DNA of 64,000 bases from Microbacteriaceae bacterium. Its GTDB lineage: Bacteria; Actinomycetota; Actinomycetes; Actinomycetales; Microbacteriaceae. Under the pieces are notes generated by a model. The model was given only the letters and a program-made list of their open reading frames with translations, was not told the origin of the DNA and ran no database searches. Positions 54,511-63,232 of the stretch are shown piece after piece. Location of the stretch: NCBI GenBank assembly GCA_027491295.1, contig JAIXWK010000003.1, forward strand, positions 186,001-250,000. Reading direction: 5' to 3'. Both the position numbers and the translations under genes were made by a program. How positions within the stretch are numbered: the first letter of the stretch is position 1; each line of letters starts with the position of its first letter.

Positions 54511-55598
54511 GAATTAATTGCAAAGACCTCTGCAAAATTTGGTCCGAAATACCTAACCACCGAGACCGAAGCCGGCGCGAACTGCAGGGTCCAGCTAAGC
54601 GAATTTGGGCCTGACAGCGCATGCCTGAGGATTGCTCGCAGCGGCATCATGTGGCTGACAATCGCTACGGTCTGACCATTGAATTCGGTAATTGCCTCAG
54701 TAAGTGCGGACCTGACCCTTAGTTCAAGCTCATCCACCGACTCTCCCTCGGGTGGCTTCGCACTCATTGATCCTCGCCAGTTGGAAATTTCCTGGGCGCT
54801 AGATGCTTCCATCTCGGCCACCGAGTGACCCTCCCAGTCGCCGAACCCAATCTCTTTTAATCTGGCATCGGACTTTGTGCCGACTTCGAAATGTTTTGCG
54901 ACTGCGGTCGCGGTTTGCGCAGCACGAAGCTGCGGCGAGTGGAGCACCTTTGAGACCGTTGCCAAACCAAAGCGCGCTAGCAGCTCGTCGGCAGCTTTTG
55001 AGGCCAGATCTGCTTCCAGGAAACCTAGTTCGCTAAGGGTTGGATCCTCGCCGCTACTGCCGCTGATCAGGTTTGATTCAGTGTGCTGGGTGTGGCCGTG
55101 TCTTATGAGCACGAAAGTTGTTGGTTCAATGCTTTGCCTTGGGGCGCGGATGCTCTTGGGTTGAACTGAACTCAAAGTTAGCTCCGGCGAGTTTCCAAAA
55201 TCGCCCTCATCCAAAGCCCTGTTGGCGGCAGCATCCGCTGCCGAATTCTGTTCTCTGGGAACCCACTGCAGTTCAACCGAGAGATTGCGCATGATGCGAA
55301 TTGCTTCGTGGGCCAATTCTCTGAGTTCAGGGTGTTTGATCTGCCAGCGACCACTGAGTTGCTCGACAACTAACTTTGAGTCCATCCGCACCAGCACATT
55401 GGAACCCGGCGAGGTCGCTTCGATGTGCCTAAGTCCTGCGATTACCGCCTGATACTCGGCGTAATTGTTGGTCCTGATACCTAGGTTCTCCCCGAGTTCA
55501 GCAATTATATTGCCGGCGGTGTCGTAAATCACGGCACCAAATGCTGCTGGGCCGGGGTTACCGCGTGAGGCCCCATCGGCATAGAGAACGAAGTTCAT
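54486..55598 (-). CDS. Bifunctional RNase HI / histidine phosphatase
   Basis: Fusion of an N-terminal RNase HI domain and a C-terminal phosphoglycerate-mutase-like acid phosphatase, as in Mycobacterium Rv2228c; 370 residues. RNase H catalytic D8, E48, D73 and D122 are seen. The phosphatase RHG motif is at 166-168 (VLIRHGHTQ). The ATG at 55598 overlaps the zinc-ribbon gene stop (ATGA); the frame opens 7 codons earlier. Directly upstream of rnpB on the same strand. Confidence 0.93.
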   Translation of the reverse strand: MNFVLYADGASRGNPGPAAFGAVIYDTAGNIIAELGENLGIRTNNYAEYQAVIAGLRHIEATSPGSNVLVRMDSKLVVEQLSGRWQIKHPELRELAHEAIRIMRNLSVELQWVPREQNSAADAAANRALDEGDFGNSPELTLSSVQPKSIRAPRQSIEPTTFVLIRHGHTQHTESNLISGSSGEDPTLSELGFLEADLASKAADELLARFGLATVSKVLHSPQLRAAQTATAVAKHFEVGTKSDARLKEIGFGDWEGHSVAEMEASSAQEISNWRGSMSAKPPEGESVDELELRVRSALTEAITEFNGQTVAIVSHMMPLRAILRHALSGPNSLSWTLQFAPASVSVVRYFGPNFAEVFAINSCQHLPTK

Positions 55599-56308
55599 CG
55601 AATCAAAATCGCCTGGCACACTGGGCAGCTAGCTAGCTCATCGGTCGGAACGTGATGAAGATCTGAAAGTGCAGTTGCGGTGATACTCATGTTGCATGCG
55701 GTGCAGGTGTTCTTCTGTAGCTTTCCGATCGCAATACCGCGCAGTAAGCGAGCTTCGAATCTCTCGAGCACCTCCTGTGAAACCTGCTTGCGTAGGTTGG
55801 CGGCGGCTTGAAAATTTGCCTGGTGCTTAGTTTTTAGCTCGGCTAGCTCCAGCTGCACACGTGCCTTGGTGATCTTGAAATCCTCTTCCAATTTCTCACC
55901 GAGCACTTCAAGTTCATGCATACGCATATCCGACTCGCTCTTTTGCTCGAGTAACTCGATCTCGGCATCTTCGAGGTCACTAGCCCTTTTAGCCAAGGTC
56001 TCAAGTTCGTGCTGGATACCTAGTGCGTCTCGGGCGACGGCGGTCTTAGTCAGCCGATCTTTATCGGTCGCTACTCGCTTGTTTACCAAAGCTAAGTCAG
56101 CCTCTAAGCGTTCGAGTTCACGAACCAGGGTCTCGTGCTGAGCTCGGGCCGCACTGATCTCTGCGGAGTTCGCTAGCTGGGCGTTCCTGGCGGATTCGAG
56201 GTCTGCCCCAGATGCTAGAAGCTTGGCATCCTGCTCGAGTTTACGGTTTTCGAAAATCAGCTCTTGTAGCGCAAAGAGGTTCTCTAAGTCGCCTTTGATT
56301 ACCTTCAT
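55595..56308 (-). CDS. Coiled-coil zinc-ribbon protein (CdsZ/zf-RING_7 type)
   Basis: 237-residue protein: a long charged coiled coil (about 20-170), then a C4 zinc ribbon with CTAC and CPVC knuckles at the C-terminus. Family members lie between Nif3 and RNase HI genes in many actinobacteria; function is poorly known, with a nucleic-acid-binding role proposed. The ATG at 56308 overlaps the nif3 stop (ATGA), which I prefer over the in-frame upstream ATG at 56329. Confidence 0.9.
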   Translation of the reverse strand: MKVIKGDLENLFALQELIFENRKLEQDAKLLASGADLESARNAQLANSAEISAARAQHETLVRELERLEADLALVNKRVATDKDRLTKTAVARDALGIQHELETLAKRASDLEDAEIELLEQKSESDMRMHELEVLGEKLEEDFKITKARVQLELAELKTKHQANFQAAANLRKQVSQEVLERFEARLLRGIAIGKLQKNTCTACNMSITATALSDLHHVPTDELASCPVCQAILIR

Positions 56309-57105
56309 TGCATCACCGCAAACGTCCATGGGTCAGTATTGATTTCACTAACCACAAACTCTACTTGGCCATTTAGTTTCTCAAGCTCCGCCTTAGCGCT
56401 CTCGAGCCAAACCCACTCGGCAGCCCAGTGGGAGATGTCCATAAGTGCTGGGCCGCTTGACAACTTTGCCTGCTCCGCAAAGTCCTGCGCTGGGTGGTGG
56501 CGCAAATCTGAGGTTATGTAGAGATCTGCATCGGATTGCGCGACTGCGGTTAGGTAACCATCCCCCGCACCGGCAAGCACCGCAACCTTAGAGATCAAAC
56601 GCTCTGGGTCTCCGGATACCTTCACACCTTGAGCAACCGCCGGGATCCGTTTGGCAACTGACCTTGCGAAATCTAAAAGCGTGAGCGCCTTTGGCATCTC
56701 ACCCAAAACCACGTGGCCATTAGCCGCTACCAAAGGCGATAGGTTCTCAAGGCCCAAGGCCTTAGCCAAGGACTGAGTAACGCCATCGACCTGGAAATCT
56801 GCATTGGTGTGTGCGGCGAACACCGCGAGATTGTTTCTAATAGCAAACGAAGAATTAGCTCCCTTGAAGCCCAAGTCGGAGAATTCGAATGCTCCACGCA
56901 GAAACATCGGGTGATGGCTGACGACCAACTGGCAACCGAGCTCTGCGGCCTCACGTAGCACTTCGCCGGTGACATCGACCGTAAGAAGCACCTTGGTGAC
57001 CTCTTGGCTGGGGGAACCAATCATGAGCCCAGGCTTGTCCCAATCCTCTTTATCCGCGTCGGGCCAAAGGGTTTCAAACTGAGAAATAAGTTTTTTGAGC
57101 AACAT
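56305..57105 (-). CDS. Nif3-like dinuclear metal centre protein
   Basis: Nif3/YbgI/YqfO family hexameric protein, 266 residues. Metal-binding positions are visible in VVSHHPMFLRG, FAAHTNADF and the C-terminal DISHWAAEW. E. coli YbgI is a GTP cyclohydrolase-like fold protein; the physiological reaction remains unsettled. It lacks the inserted PII-like domain of longer homologues. Starts 2 bp after the membrane gene stop and is coupled to the zinc ribbon gene. Confidence 0.92.
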   Translation of the reverse strand: MLLKKLISQFETLWPDADKEDWDKPGLMIGSPSQEVTKVLLTVDVTGEVLREAAELGCQLVVSHHPMFLRGAFEFSDLGFKGANSSFAIRNNLAVFAAHTNADFQVDGVTQSLAKALGLENLSPLVAANGHVVLGEMPKALTLLDFARSVAKRIPAVAQGVKVSGDPERLISKVAVLAGAGDGYLTAVAQSDADLYITSDLRHHPAQDFAEQAKLSSGPALMDISHWAAEWVWLESAKAELEKLNGQVEFVVSEINTDPWTFAVMQ

Positions 57106-57107
57106 GA

Positions 57108-58649
57108 CTACAAGCCAAGCAGATTATCGAGATTCATGTTGCGAATCTCGACATTTCGAATCTCACGGTCTTGCGATCTGATCACAAAGATTCGAAGCAG
57201 CGCAAAAATGAATCCGACTACCAGTCCAAAGATCAAAGCTAACTCCAAAGGCGTGAAGTCCGAATTGGGCACTATCAGCCTCTGAACGACTTCGACACCA
57301 AGCGGCGCAGCGGTCACTAGTCCAAGCCAGGTCACCAACTGGAAGGAGCCGTAGAAGCCGTAGCTTGTGTCAAGAGATGGAATATGCAGCGGTGTTCTTC
57401 GAACCAGCTGGTCCGAAAACAAAAGCACAATTAGTGCAGCAAGCACCGAGACCGCAGGGCCATTCACGAAATCCAATACCGGTAAGGCGATAACCGGAAG
57501 CAAGAATGAAGCCGCGGCCCATCGACCGATCGGCTTATCTGTCAGATCTCTCCCCGAGAGAGCGGTGGCCAGAAACACTGCAAAAAGAGTGACGAGCGAT
57601 AGTTCAAGACTGGAGCCTAAGAAAACAAAGCCAACACCTATGCCGAAACCCAGTGGAGCCTGCAGTAAAAATGACCATGCTTTGCTTTGTCGATGCGGAA
57701 GGGCAAAAGAAAGCAGCACCACGCTCATCAGCGCAACAGCGAAACTTGCCCAGCCGATTTGCTGCCAATCTAAGATCGTCTCCGAGTCAAAAAAATCACC
57801 CGACAGCGGAGCATAGGCGAACCAATTCCTTTGGGTTGACACTCCCCCTCCGGTCACAAAAGCAACAGTTACTGCTGCCAGGCCGATGACTAGCAGCAAT
57901 CTCAAATGCCATGAGCGGGGAAACAATTGACTCAAGACCAATGCAGCTAGGGCAGCGATAAGCACGTCTGATCGATAGCCCGGAATGGCGCCAATCACCA
58001 AGTCATCAGGAACGACGTGCAGCACACCCCCCAATACAACCAGGGTTGTAAATGCCAATGCCAAGGCTGAACCGAGGTAAACCCCCCAACCTCCAAACAC
58101 CGCGGCCGAGCGAAGCAGGGGATGCAGGGTGTGTGACTTGAGGACCGCCAAAACCAGGCCTGCGACCCCTGAACCCAAACCAAAGGCGATAACGGACTCT
58201 ACAAGAGTCAGCTCTAGCCAAGTCGAGATCAACAAGTTCAACAACCCCACAACCAACCAAGATGCCAAACCGGGGACCAGGCTTCTATAAATCTCGTTCC
58301 GATTAGTGCGCTGCCTGCGGCGGATGATTGGAATTTCAGTTGTGAAGATCGGCTCAGGTTGCTTTGCAGTAACCATGGGCTCGGACGCGTCTACTGCTTC
58401 GAGATTTGCCGGAAAGACCTCGAGAGCAATCTTTCGAAGCGCAGCCAAAGCCTGAGGTGAACCATCGGCCTGAAGCTCTTTTATCCAATTGCTCAGTGCC
58501 TCAGAATCCTGCTCTCTGAGGTTGGCCTGCTCTGAAATAAGTCGCTCAGAATTGGCAAGACCCTCCGCGGAAGAACCGAGGAGGGTTACGGCACGGTGCA
58601 ATTCAACATCAGTAAGCGCTTTGCGCTTGGGAGGCTCGAATTCCACCAT
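57108..58649 (-). CDS. Polytopic membrane protein of unknown function
   Basis: 513 residues that I do not recognise. An acidic soluble N-terminus of about 125 residues starts EFEPPKRKALTDVELHRAV and has two short charged helices, ending in an Arg-rich patch (IIRRRQRTNRNE). About 11-12 hydrophobic segments follow, and a polar C-terminus reads RNVEIRNMN. Small aromatic motifs such as GFYGSFQLVTWLG suggest a permease-like fold, but no family signature is clear. It is 2 bp upstream of nif3 and 24 bp downstream of tRNA-Val, just after a run of eight Gs. Confidence 0.75.
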   Translation of the reverse strand: MVEFEPPKRKALTDVELHRAVTLLGSSAEGLANSERLISEQANLREQDSEALSNWIKELQADGSPQALAALRKIALEVFPANLEAVDASEPMVTAKQPEPIFTTEIPIIRRRQRTNRNEIYRSLVPGLASWLVVGLLNLLISTWLELTLVESVIAFGLGSGVAGLVLAVLKSHTLHPLLRSAAVFGGWGVYLGSALALAFTTLVVLGGVLHVVPDDLVIGAIPGYRSDVLIAALAALVLSQLFPRSWHLRLLLVIGLAAVTVAFVTGGGVSTQRNWFAYAPLSGDFFDSETILDWQQIGWASFAVALMSVVLLSFALPHRQSKAWSFLLQAPLGFGIGVGFVFLGSSLELSLVTLFAVFLATALSGRDLTDKPIGRWAAASFLLPVIALPVLDFVNGPAVSVLAALIVLLFSDQLVRRTPLHIPSLDTSYGFYGSFQLVTWLGLVTAAPLGVEVVQRLIVPNSDFTPLELALIFGLVVGFIFALLRIFVIRSQDREIRNVEIRNMNLDNLLGL

Positions 58650-58673
58650 GCTTGCCTAACGGGGGGGGTCGAG

Positions 58674-58746
58674 TGGGCCCTACCGGGCTCGAACCGATGA
58701 CATCCACGGTGTAAGCGTGGCGCTCTACCAACTGAGCTAAAGGCCC
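58674..58746 (-). tRNA. tRNA-Val (anticodon TAC)
   Basis: Cloverleaf on the minus strand: acceptor GGGCCTT/AGGGCCC (one wobble), anticodon loop CTTACAC (TAC, valine), T-loop TTCGAGC and A73. CCA is not encoded. A second valine isoacceptor to the GAC gene at 10.9 kb. Confidence 0.96.
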
Positions 58747-58773
58747 GAAGGAGAGCTTAGTGGTTTTTAACCG

Positions 58774-59229
58774 CTAAACCAACTCCAAAGCATTTTTGTA
58801 GTCGGAGAGCTTTCTTGGCTCGCCCGGGCTGGTCTCAAATTTGGCTACGACCTCCCCTGACTTGTCTAGCACAAAGGTTGCTCGGGTGGAGATGCCACGT
58901 TCCGCAATGAACACACCGTACTTTTCAGCAACTTCACCGTGTGGCCAAAAGTCAGAAAGCACGCTGAACTTATAGCCCTCCGACTCGGCGAATTTGGCCT
59001 GCACAAACTTGGAGTCCACGCTGATCGCCAGAAGCTCAATGCCATCGGATTCCAAGATATTCAAGTTGTCACGAAGTTCGCAAAGCTCACCGGTGCAAAT
59101 TCCGCTGAAGGAAAGCGGGTAGAACACCAAGACCACTGGCTTCACCCCACGGAAATCGGAGAGGGTGACCTCTTCTCCGTGCTGGTTTGTAAGTGTGAAA
59201 TCTGGTGCTAGGTCGCCAACGGTAATCAT
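58774..59229 (-). CDS. Peroxiredoxin (AhpE-type)
   Basis: Thiol peroxidase that reduces peroxides in the cytosol, 151 residues. The peroxidatic cysteine is C45 in [11 protein letters not shown]50 nearby is conserved in some AhpE members. Thioredoxin-fold features [11 protein letters not shown] and [12 protein letters not shown] are clear. AAAGG lies before the ATG. Divergent from aceE across 117 bp. Confidence 0.93.
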   Translation of the reverse strand: MITVGDLAPDFTLTNQHGEEVTLSDFRGVKPVVLVFYPLSFSGICTGELCELRDNLNILESDGIELLAISVDSKFVQAKFAESEGYKFSVLSDFWPHGEVAEKYGVFIAERGISTRATFVLDKSGEVVAKFETSPGEPRKLSDYKNALELV

Positions 59230-59346
59230 GTCTGCCTTTCGATGCTCAATAAAACCTACAACGTCAGCGAAATCATTCCAAGGCGAATAGACTTATCGAG
59301 CCCTAAAAGGGCAAATTCGGTACAGCAGCCACGAAAAGAGGCTTTG
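59230..59346. promoter_or_regulatory. Divergent promoter region of peroxiredoxin and aceE
   Basis: 117 bp containing the SD of each gene at its edges (AAGAGG before aceE). The aceE frame is open through it to 59242, but the encoded extension is not E1-like. No clear hairpin or operator is seen. Confidence 0.4.
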
Positions 59347-62076
59347 ATGTCGTTTAACGACCAAGATGCATTCGCTCCAGCAGGTTCAGACCTCGATCCT
59401 CAGGAAACTGCTGAGTGGCTTGAGTCACTCGACGCAGTAGCTCAGCGTCACGGCAGAGGCCGCGCCAGAGAGATCATGCAGTCACTGCTTCGTCGCAGCC
59501 ACGAACTTCAACTCAATGTGCCTTTGGTTCCAACCACCGACTACATCAACACCATCAGCCCCGAGGATGAGCCACAGTTCCCAGGCGATGAGGCTATCGA
59601 GCGCACCTACCGTGCTTGGATGCGTTGGAATGCCGCCGTCATGGTGCACCGCGCTCAGCGACCAGGAATCTCCGTGGGTGGCCACATTTCATCTTTCGCC
59701 TCTAGCGCATCGCTCTACGAGGTTGGCTTCAACCACTTCTTCAAAGGTCACGACCACCCACAAGGGCCAGACTCTATCTTCGTCCAGGGCCACGCCTCCC
59801 CTGGACCATACGCAAGAGCATTCCTTGAGGGCAGAATCTCTGCTAACGAGATGGACAATTTCCGTCAGGAGAAGTCCCGTCCAAAGCCGGGCCGCGGTCT
59901 TCCTAGCTATCCGCACCCACGTTTGATGCCTGACTTCTGGCAGTTCCCGACGGTTTCGATGGGACTTGGGCCTATCAATGCGATCTACCAGGCACAGTTC
60001 AATCGGTTCTTGGAGGGACGTGGCTTCAAAGACACATCCGGTCAGCACGTTTGGGCATTCCTAGGAGATGGTGAGCTCGACGAGGTTGAGAGCCGCGGAG
60101 CCCTGCAGCTAGCGGCCAATGAGCAGCTAGACAACCTAACCTTCGTTGTCAACGCAAACCTCCAGCGCCTTGACGGTCCAGTTCGAGGCAACGGCAAGAT
60201 CATCCAGGAGCTTGAGTCGTTTTTCCGCGGTGCCGGTTGGAACGTCATCAAGGTCATTTGGGGACGCGAGTGGGACAGTCTTTTGGCCAACGACCACGAG
60301 GGCGCATTGGTCGACCTAATGAACCGCACACCAGATGGTGACTACCAGACCTACAAGACCGAGTCCGGCAAGTTTGTTCGCGAGAACTTCTTTGCCCGTG
60401 ACCCGAAAGCTCTTCAGCTAGTTGAACACCTCTCTGACGACCAGGTTTGGGAGCTCAAGCGCGGTGGCCACGACTACAACAAGATCTATGCCGCCTACAA
60501 GGCTGCCATGAGCCACAAGGGCCAGCCAACCGTAATCATCGCGAAGACAATCAAGGGCTATGGCCTTGGCAAGAGCTTTGAGGGCAGAAACGCTACCCAC
60601 CAGATGAAGAAGATGACCTTGGATAACCTCAAGGCCTTCCGCGATGCCATGCGTGTGCCAATTACAGATGCCCAGCTTGAGGCAGACCCTTATCAGCCTC
60701 CTTATTACAACCCAGGTAGCGACAGCCCTGAAATCCAGTACATGCACGAACGTCGTCGCGAACTCGGTGGGTACCTGCCTGAGCGTAGGACCAAGTACGT
60801 TGATTTTGCGTTGCCAGAAGAGAAGGCTTACGCGGTTCCACGCGCCGGCTCAGGCAACCAAGAAGTCGCGACCACCATGGCATTTGTTCGAATGCTCAAG
60901 GACCTACTGAAGTCAGATGGCACCGGTGAGCGCATTCAGATGATCATCCCTGACGAGGCCCGCACCTTTGGTATGGATGCATTCTTCCCAACCGCAAAGA
61001 TCTACAACCCGAATGGCCAAAAGTACATGTCGGTTGATAGAGACCTACTACTTAGCTACAAGGAAGCAACCAACGGGCAGATCCTGCACACCGGTATAAA
61101 CGAGGCTGGCTCTATGGCAGCTTTCACCGCATCGGGCACCAGCTACGCCACCCACGGACAGCCAATCATCCCGATTTATGTCTTCTACTCGATGTTCGGG
61201 TTCCAGCGAACCGCAGACCAGATCTGGCTGGCCGGAGACCAGATGGCTCGTGGCTTCATGATCGGTGCTACCGCCGGAAGAACCACTTTGACCGGTGAGG
61301 GCCTACAGCACGCCGATGGCCACTCGCTGGTTATTGCGAGCACTAACGCAGCGGTAGTTGCCTACGACCCTGCCTATGGATACGAGATTGCTCACATCAC
61401 CAAGGCGGGTCTTGAGCGCATGTATGGCGGAAAGCACCAAGATCCAAACGTCATGTACTACCTCACCGTCTACAACGAGCCAATGCTTCAGCCTTCCGAG
61501 CCTGAGGATGTCGATGTCGATGGCATCCTGAGGGGTATGCACCTGATTTCCAAGAACTCTGCAGACGGGCACAAGGCTCAAATCCTTGCCTCGGGTGTCT
61601 CGGTTCCATGGGCACTAGAAGCACAGCAACTGCTTTTGGAGTGGGGCGTTTCCGCCGATGTTTGGTCGGTTACCAGCTGGGGCGAGCTTCGCCGAGATGG
61701 CTTGGCTGCCGATGAGCGCAAGTTCCTCTACCCGAACGAAGAGGCTCCAGTTTCCTATGTTGCCCAGAAGCTGGCCGATGCCAAGGGTCCAAAGCTAGGT
61801 GTCTCTGACTTCATGCACGCGGTTCCAGACATGATCCGGCCGTGGGTCCCAGGTTCCTTTGCAACTTTGGGTGCGGATGGTTTTGGCTTCTCTGACACCA
61901 GACCTGCTGCTAGAAGGCACTTCAAGATTGATGGTCCATCGATCGCGGTGCGAATTATTGAGCAGCTTGTCGAGAAGGACAAGATCGACCGTGCTGTCCC
62001 GCAGCAGGCAATTGATAAGTACCGTCTTTACGATGTAAACGCTGGCACCAGTGGATCGGCCGGTGGAGACGCCTAA
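59347..62076 (+). CDS. aceE: Pyruvate dehydrogenase E1 component, homodimeric
   Basis: Thiamine-diphosphate decarboxylase of the pyruvate dehydrogenase complex, 909 residues from the ATG at 59347, which has AAGAGG upstream and the actinobacterial N-terminus MSFNDQDAF. ThDP motif [15 protein letters not shown] near residue 237; E1-type [15 protein letters not shown] near 590. It works with the E2 and Lpd encoded at 39-41.7 kb. Its 3' end overlaps fasR by 26 bp. Confidence 0.96.
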   Translation: MSFNDQDAFAPAGSDLDPQETAEWLESLDAVAQRHGRGRAREIMQSLLRRSHELQLNVPLVPTTDYINTISPEDEPQFPGDEAIERTYRAWMRWNAAVMVHRAQRPGISVGGHISSFASSASLYEVGFNHFFKGHDHPQGPDSIFVQGHASPGPYARAFLEGRISANEMDNFRQEKSRPKPGRGLPSYPHPRLMPDFWQFPTVSMGLGPINAIYQAQFNRFLEGRGFKDTSGQHVWAFLGDGELDEVESRGALQLAANEQLDNLTFVVNANLQRLDGPVRGNGKIIQELESFFRGAGWNVIKVIWGREWDSLLANDHEGALVDLMNRTPDGDYQTYKTESGKFVRENFFARDPKALQLVEHLSDDQVWELKRGGHDYNKIYAAYKAAMSHKGQPTVIIAKTIKGYGLGKSFEGRNATHQMKKMTLDNLKAFRDAMRVPITDAQLEADPYQPPYYNPGSDSPEIQYMHERRRELGGYLPERRTKYVDFALPEEKAYAVPRAGSGNQEVATTMAFVRMLKDLLKSDGTGERIQMIIPDEARTFGMDAFFPTAKIYNPNGQKYMSVDRDLLLSYKEATNGQILHTGINEAGSMAAFTASGTSYATHGQPIIPIYVFYSMFGFQRTADQIWLAGDQMARGFMIGATAGRTTLTGEGLQHADGHSLVIASTNAAVVAYDPAYGYEIAHITKAGLERMYGGKHQDPNVMYYLTVYNEPMLQPSEPEDVDVDGILRGMHLISKNSADGHKAQILASGVSVPWALEAQQLLLEWGVSADVWSVTSWGELRRDGLAADERKFLYPNEEAPVSYVAQKLADAKGPKLGVSDFMHAVPDMIRPWVPGSFATLGADGFGFSDTRPAARRHFKIDGPSIAVRIIEQLVEKDKIDRAVPQQAIDKYRLYDVNAGTSGSAGGDA

Positions 62077-63223
62077 GCATCTCGCCTGGCTGCAATCCAT
62101 AGCTGGCGAGCTCGCAACGGCGACGCTGAGTCGCCTTGATGAAACCTTGCCCTGGTATAGATCAATGCCGCCGGCAAGACGTGCTGCCATCGGTTCTGTT
62201 GCTCAAAACGGCATAACGAGTTTCATTCAGTGGTATCAAGATCCATCCAGCCAACCCTGGGTAGCGGCCGATGTATTTGGAAGCGCACCTAGGGAACTAC
62301 TTCGTTCAATCTCACTTCAGGAAACCCTGCAGTTGATTCAAGTTGTCGTGGAGATGGTTGAGGACCGGGTAGTGGCGGAACACCCGGATCTCACCGAGTC
62401 AGTTCTTCGCTACTCGAGGGACATCGCATTTAGCGCGGCAGATGTTTATGCCAAAGCTGCCGAAGCACGTGGGCTCTGGGACGCAAGGCTCGAAGCGCTA
62501 GTAGTTGACAGCATCATCTCCGGCGAAACCTCGCAAGAGATTAGCTCTCGAGTGGCAGCGCTTGGCTGGAGAAGCGATGGCCAGGTCGCCGTGCTACTTG
62601 GAATTGCAAATCCAGCTCCGGATCCTGATGCAATGCGAAAGATTTCCAGAAAAGCAGGAAGCGATTTACTTCTAGGCATTCAGGGCAGACGGCAGGTCGT
62701 CGTCATAGGCCTAATGACAGTCTCGGAAAAGCCAGATCAAGCAATCCAGCAGATTGCTACTCAGCTAGAGGGCTACTTTGGTCAGGGTCCGCTAATTCTC
62801 GGCACCACTGTCGCAACCGTTTCTGATGCCCCTAAAAGCGCGCGTAGCGCGCTAGCAGCTCACTCTGTGGCAGTTAGCATTGACGCCGTGAAGCGGCCTT
62901 TGGCGGCAGATGAACTCTTGCCAGAAAGAGCGTTGGCCGGAGATTCTCTGGCAAGGCAAACTCTGATTGAAACTTATTACCTCCCGCTTGCAAAGAGTTC
63001 CCCAGAACTTCTCGGGACGCTGAGGGCATACCTGGAATGCGGCCGATCTTTGGAAACCACAGCGAAGTCGTTGTTTGTCCATGCCAACACTGTTCGCTAT
63101 CGCCTAAAGCGCATATACGAAGAGATTTCGGCCGATCCAACCATCGCACGAACCGCGTTTGTGTTGCAGGTCGCTTTAATACTCGGCGCTATTAATGACA
63201 ATGAATTTGGATTGAAAAGGTAG
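62051..63223 (+). CDS. fasR: PucR-family transcription regulator, FasR-like
   Basis: 390-residue regulator with a C-terminal PucR-type helix-turn-helix ([20 protein letters not shown] near residues 345-365) after a helical sensor region and a GGDEF-like middle domain. In Streptomyces the regulator in this place, upstream of fabD, activates fatty-acid synthase genes; the same position here suggests the same role (inference). The GTG at 62051 overlaps aceE; a GTG 12 nt later is an alternative. Its TAG stop forms part of the fabD -10. Confidence 0.88.
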   Translation: MDRPVETPKHLAWLQSIAGELATATLSRLDETLPWYRSMPPARRAAIGSVAQNGITSFIQWYQDPSSQPWVAADVFGSAPRELLRSISLQETLQLIQVVVEMVEDRVVAEHPDLTESVLRYSRDIAFSAADVYAKAAEARGLWDARLEALVVDSIISGETSQEISSRVAALGWRSDGQVAVLLGIANPAPDPDAMRKISRKAGSDLLLGIQGRRQVVVIGLMTVSEKPDQAIQQIATQLEGYFGQGPLILGTTVATVSDAPKSARSALAAHSVAVSIDAVKRPLAADELLPERALAGDSLARQTLIETYYLPLAKSSPELLGTLRAYLECGRSLETTAKSLFVHANTVRYRLKRIYEEISADPTIARTAFVLQVALILGAINDNEFGLKR

Positions 63224-63226
63224 TTT
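63221..63226 (+). promoter_or_regulatory. Predicted -10 of a leaderless fabD promoter
   Basis: TAGTTT, whose TAG is the fasR stop codon, followed by six bases and the fabD ATG. A FasR-controlled promoter would be expected here in the Streptomyces model. Confidence 0.5.
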
Positions 63227-63232
63227 GGACAG

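Noticed and set aside
54319-54675. Plus-strand open frame of 118 codons
   Set aside because: It is antisense to rnpB and the end of the RNase HI gene; the RNA secondary structure explains the sequence.
58757-58777. 9-bp hairpin at the end of the peroxiredoxin gene as terminator
   Set aside because: It has a wobble pair, a 3-nt A/T loop and no T-run after it on the minus strand; too weak to call.
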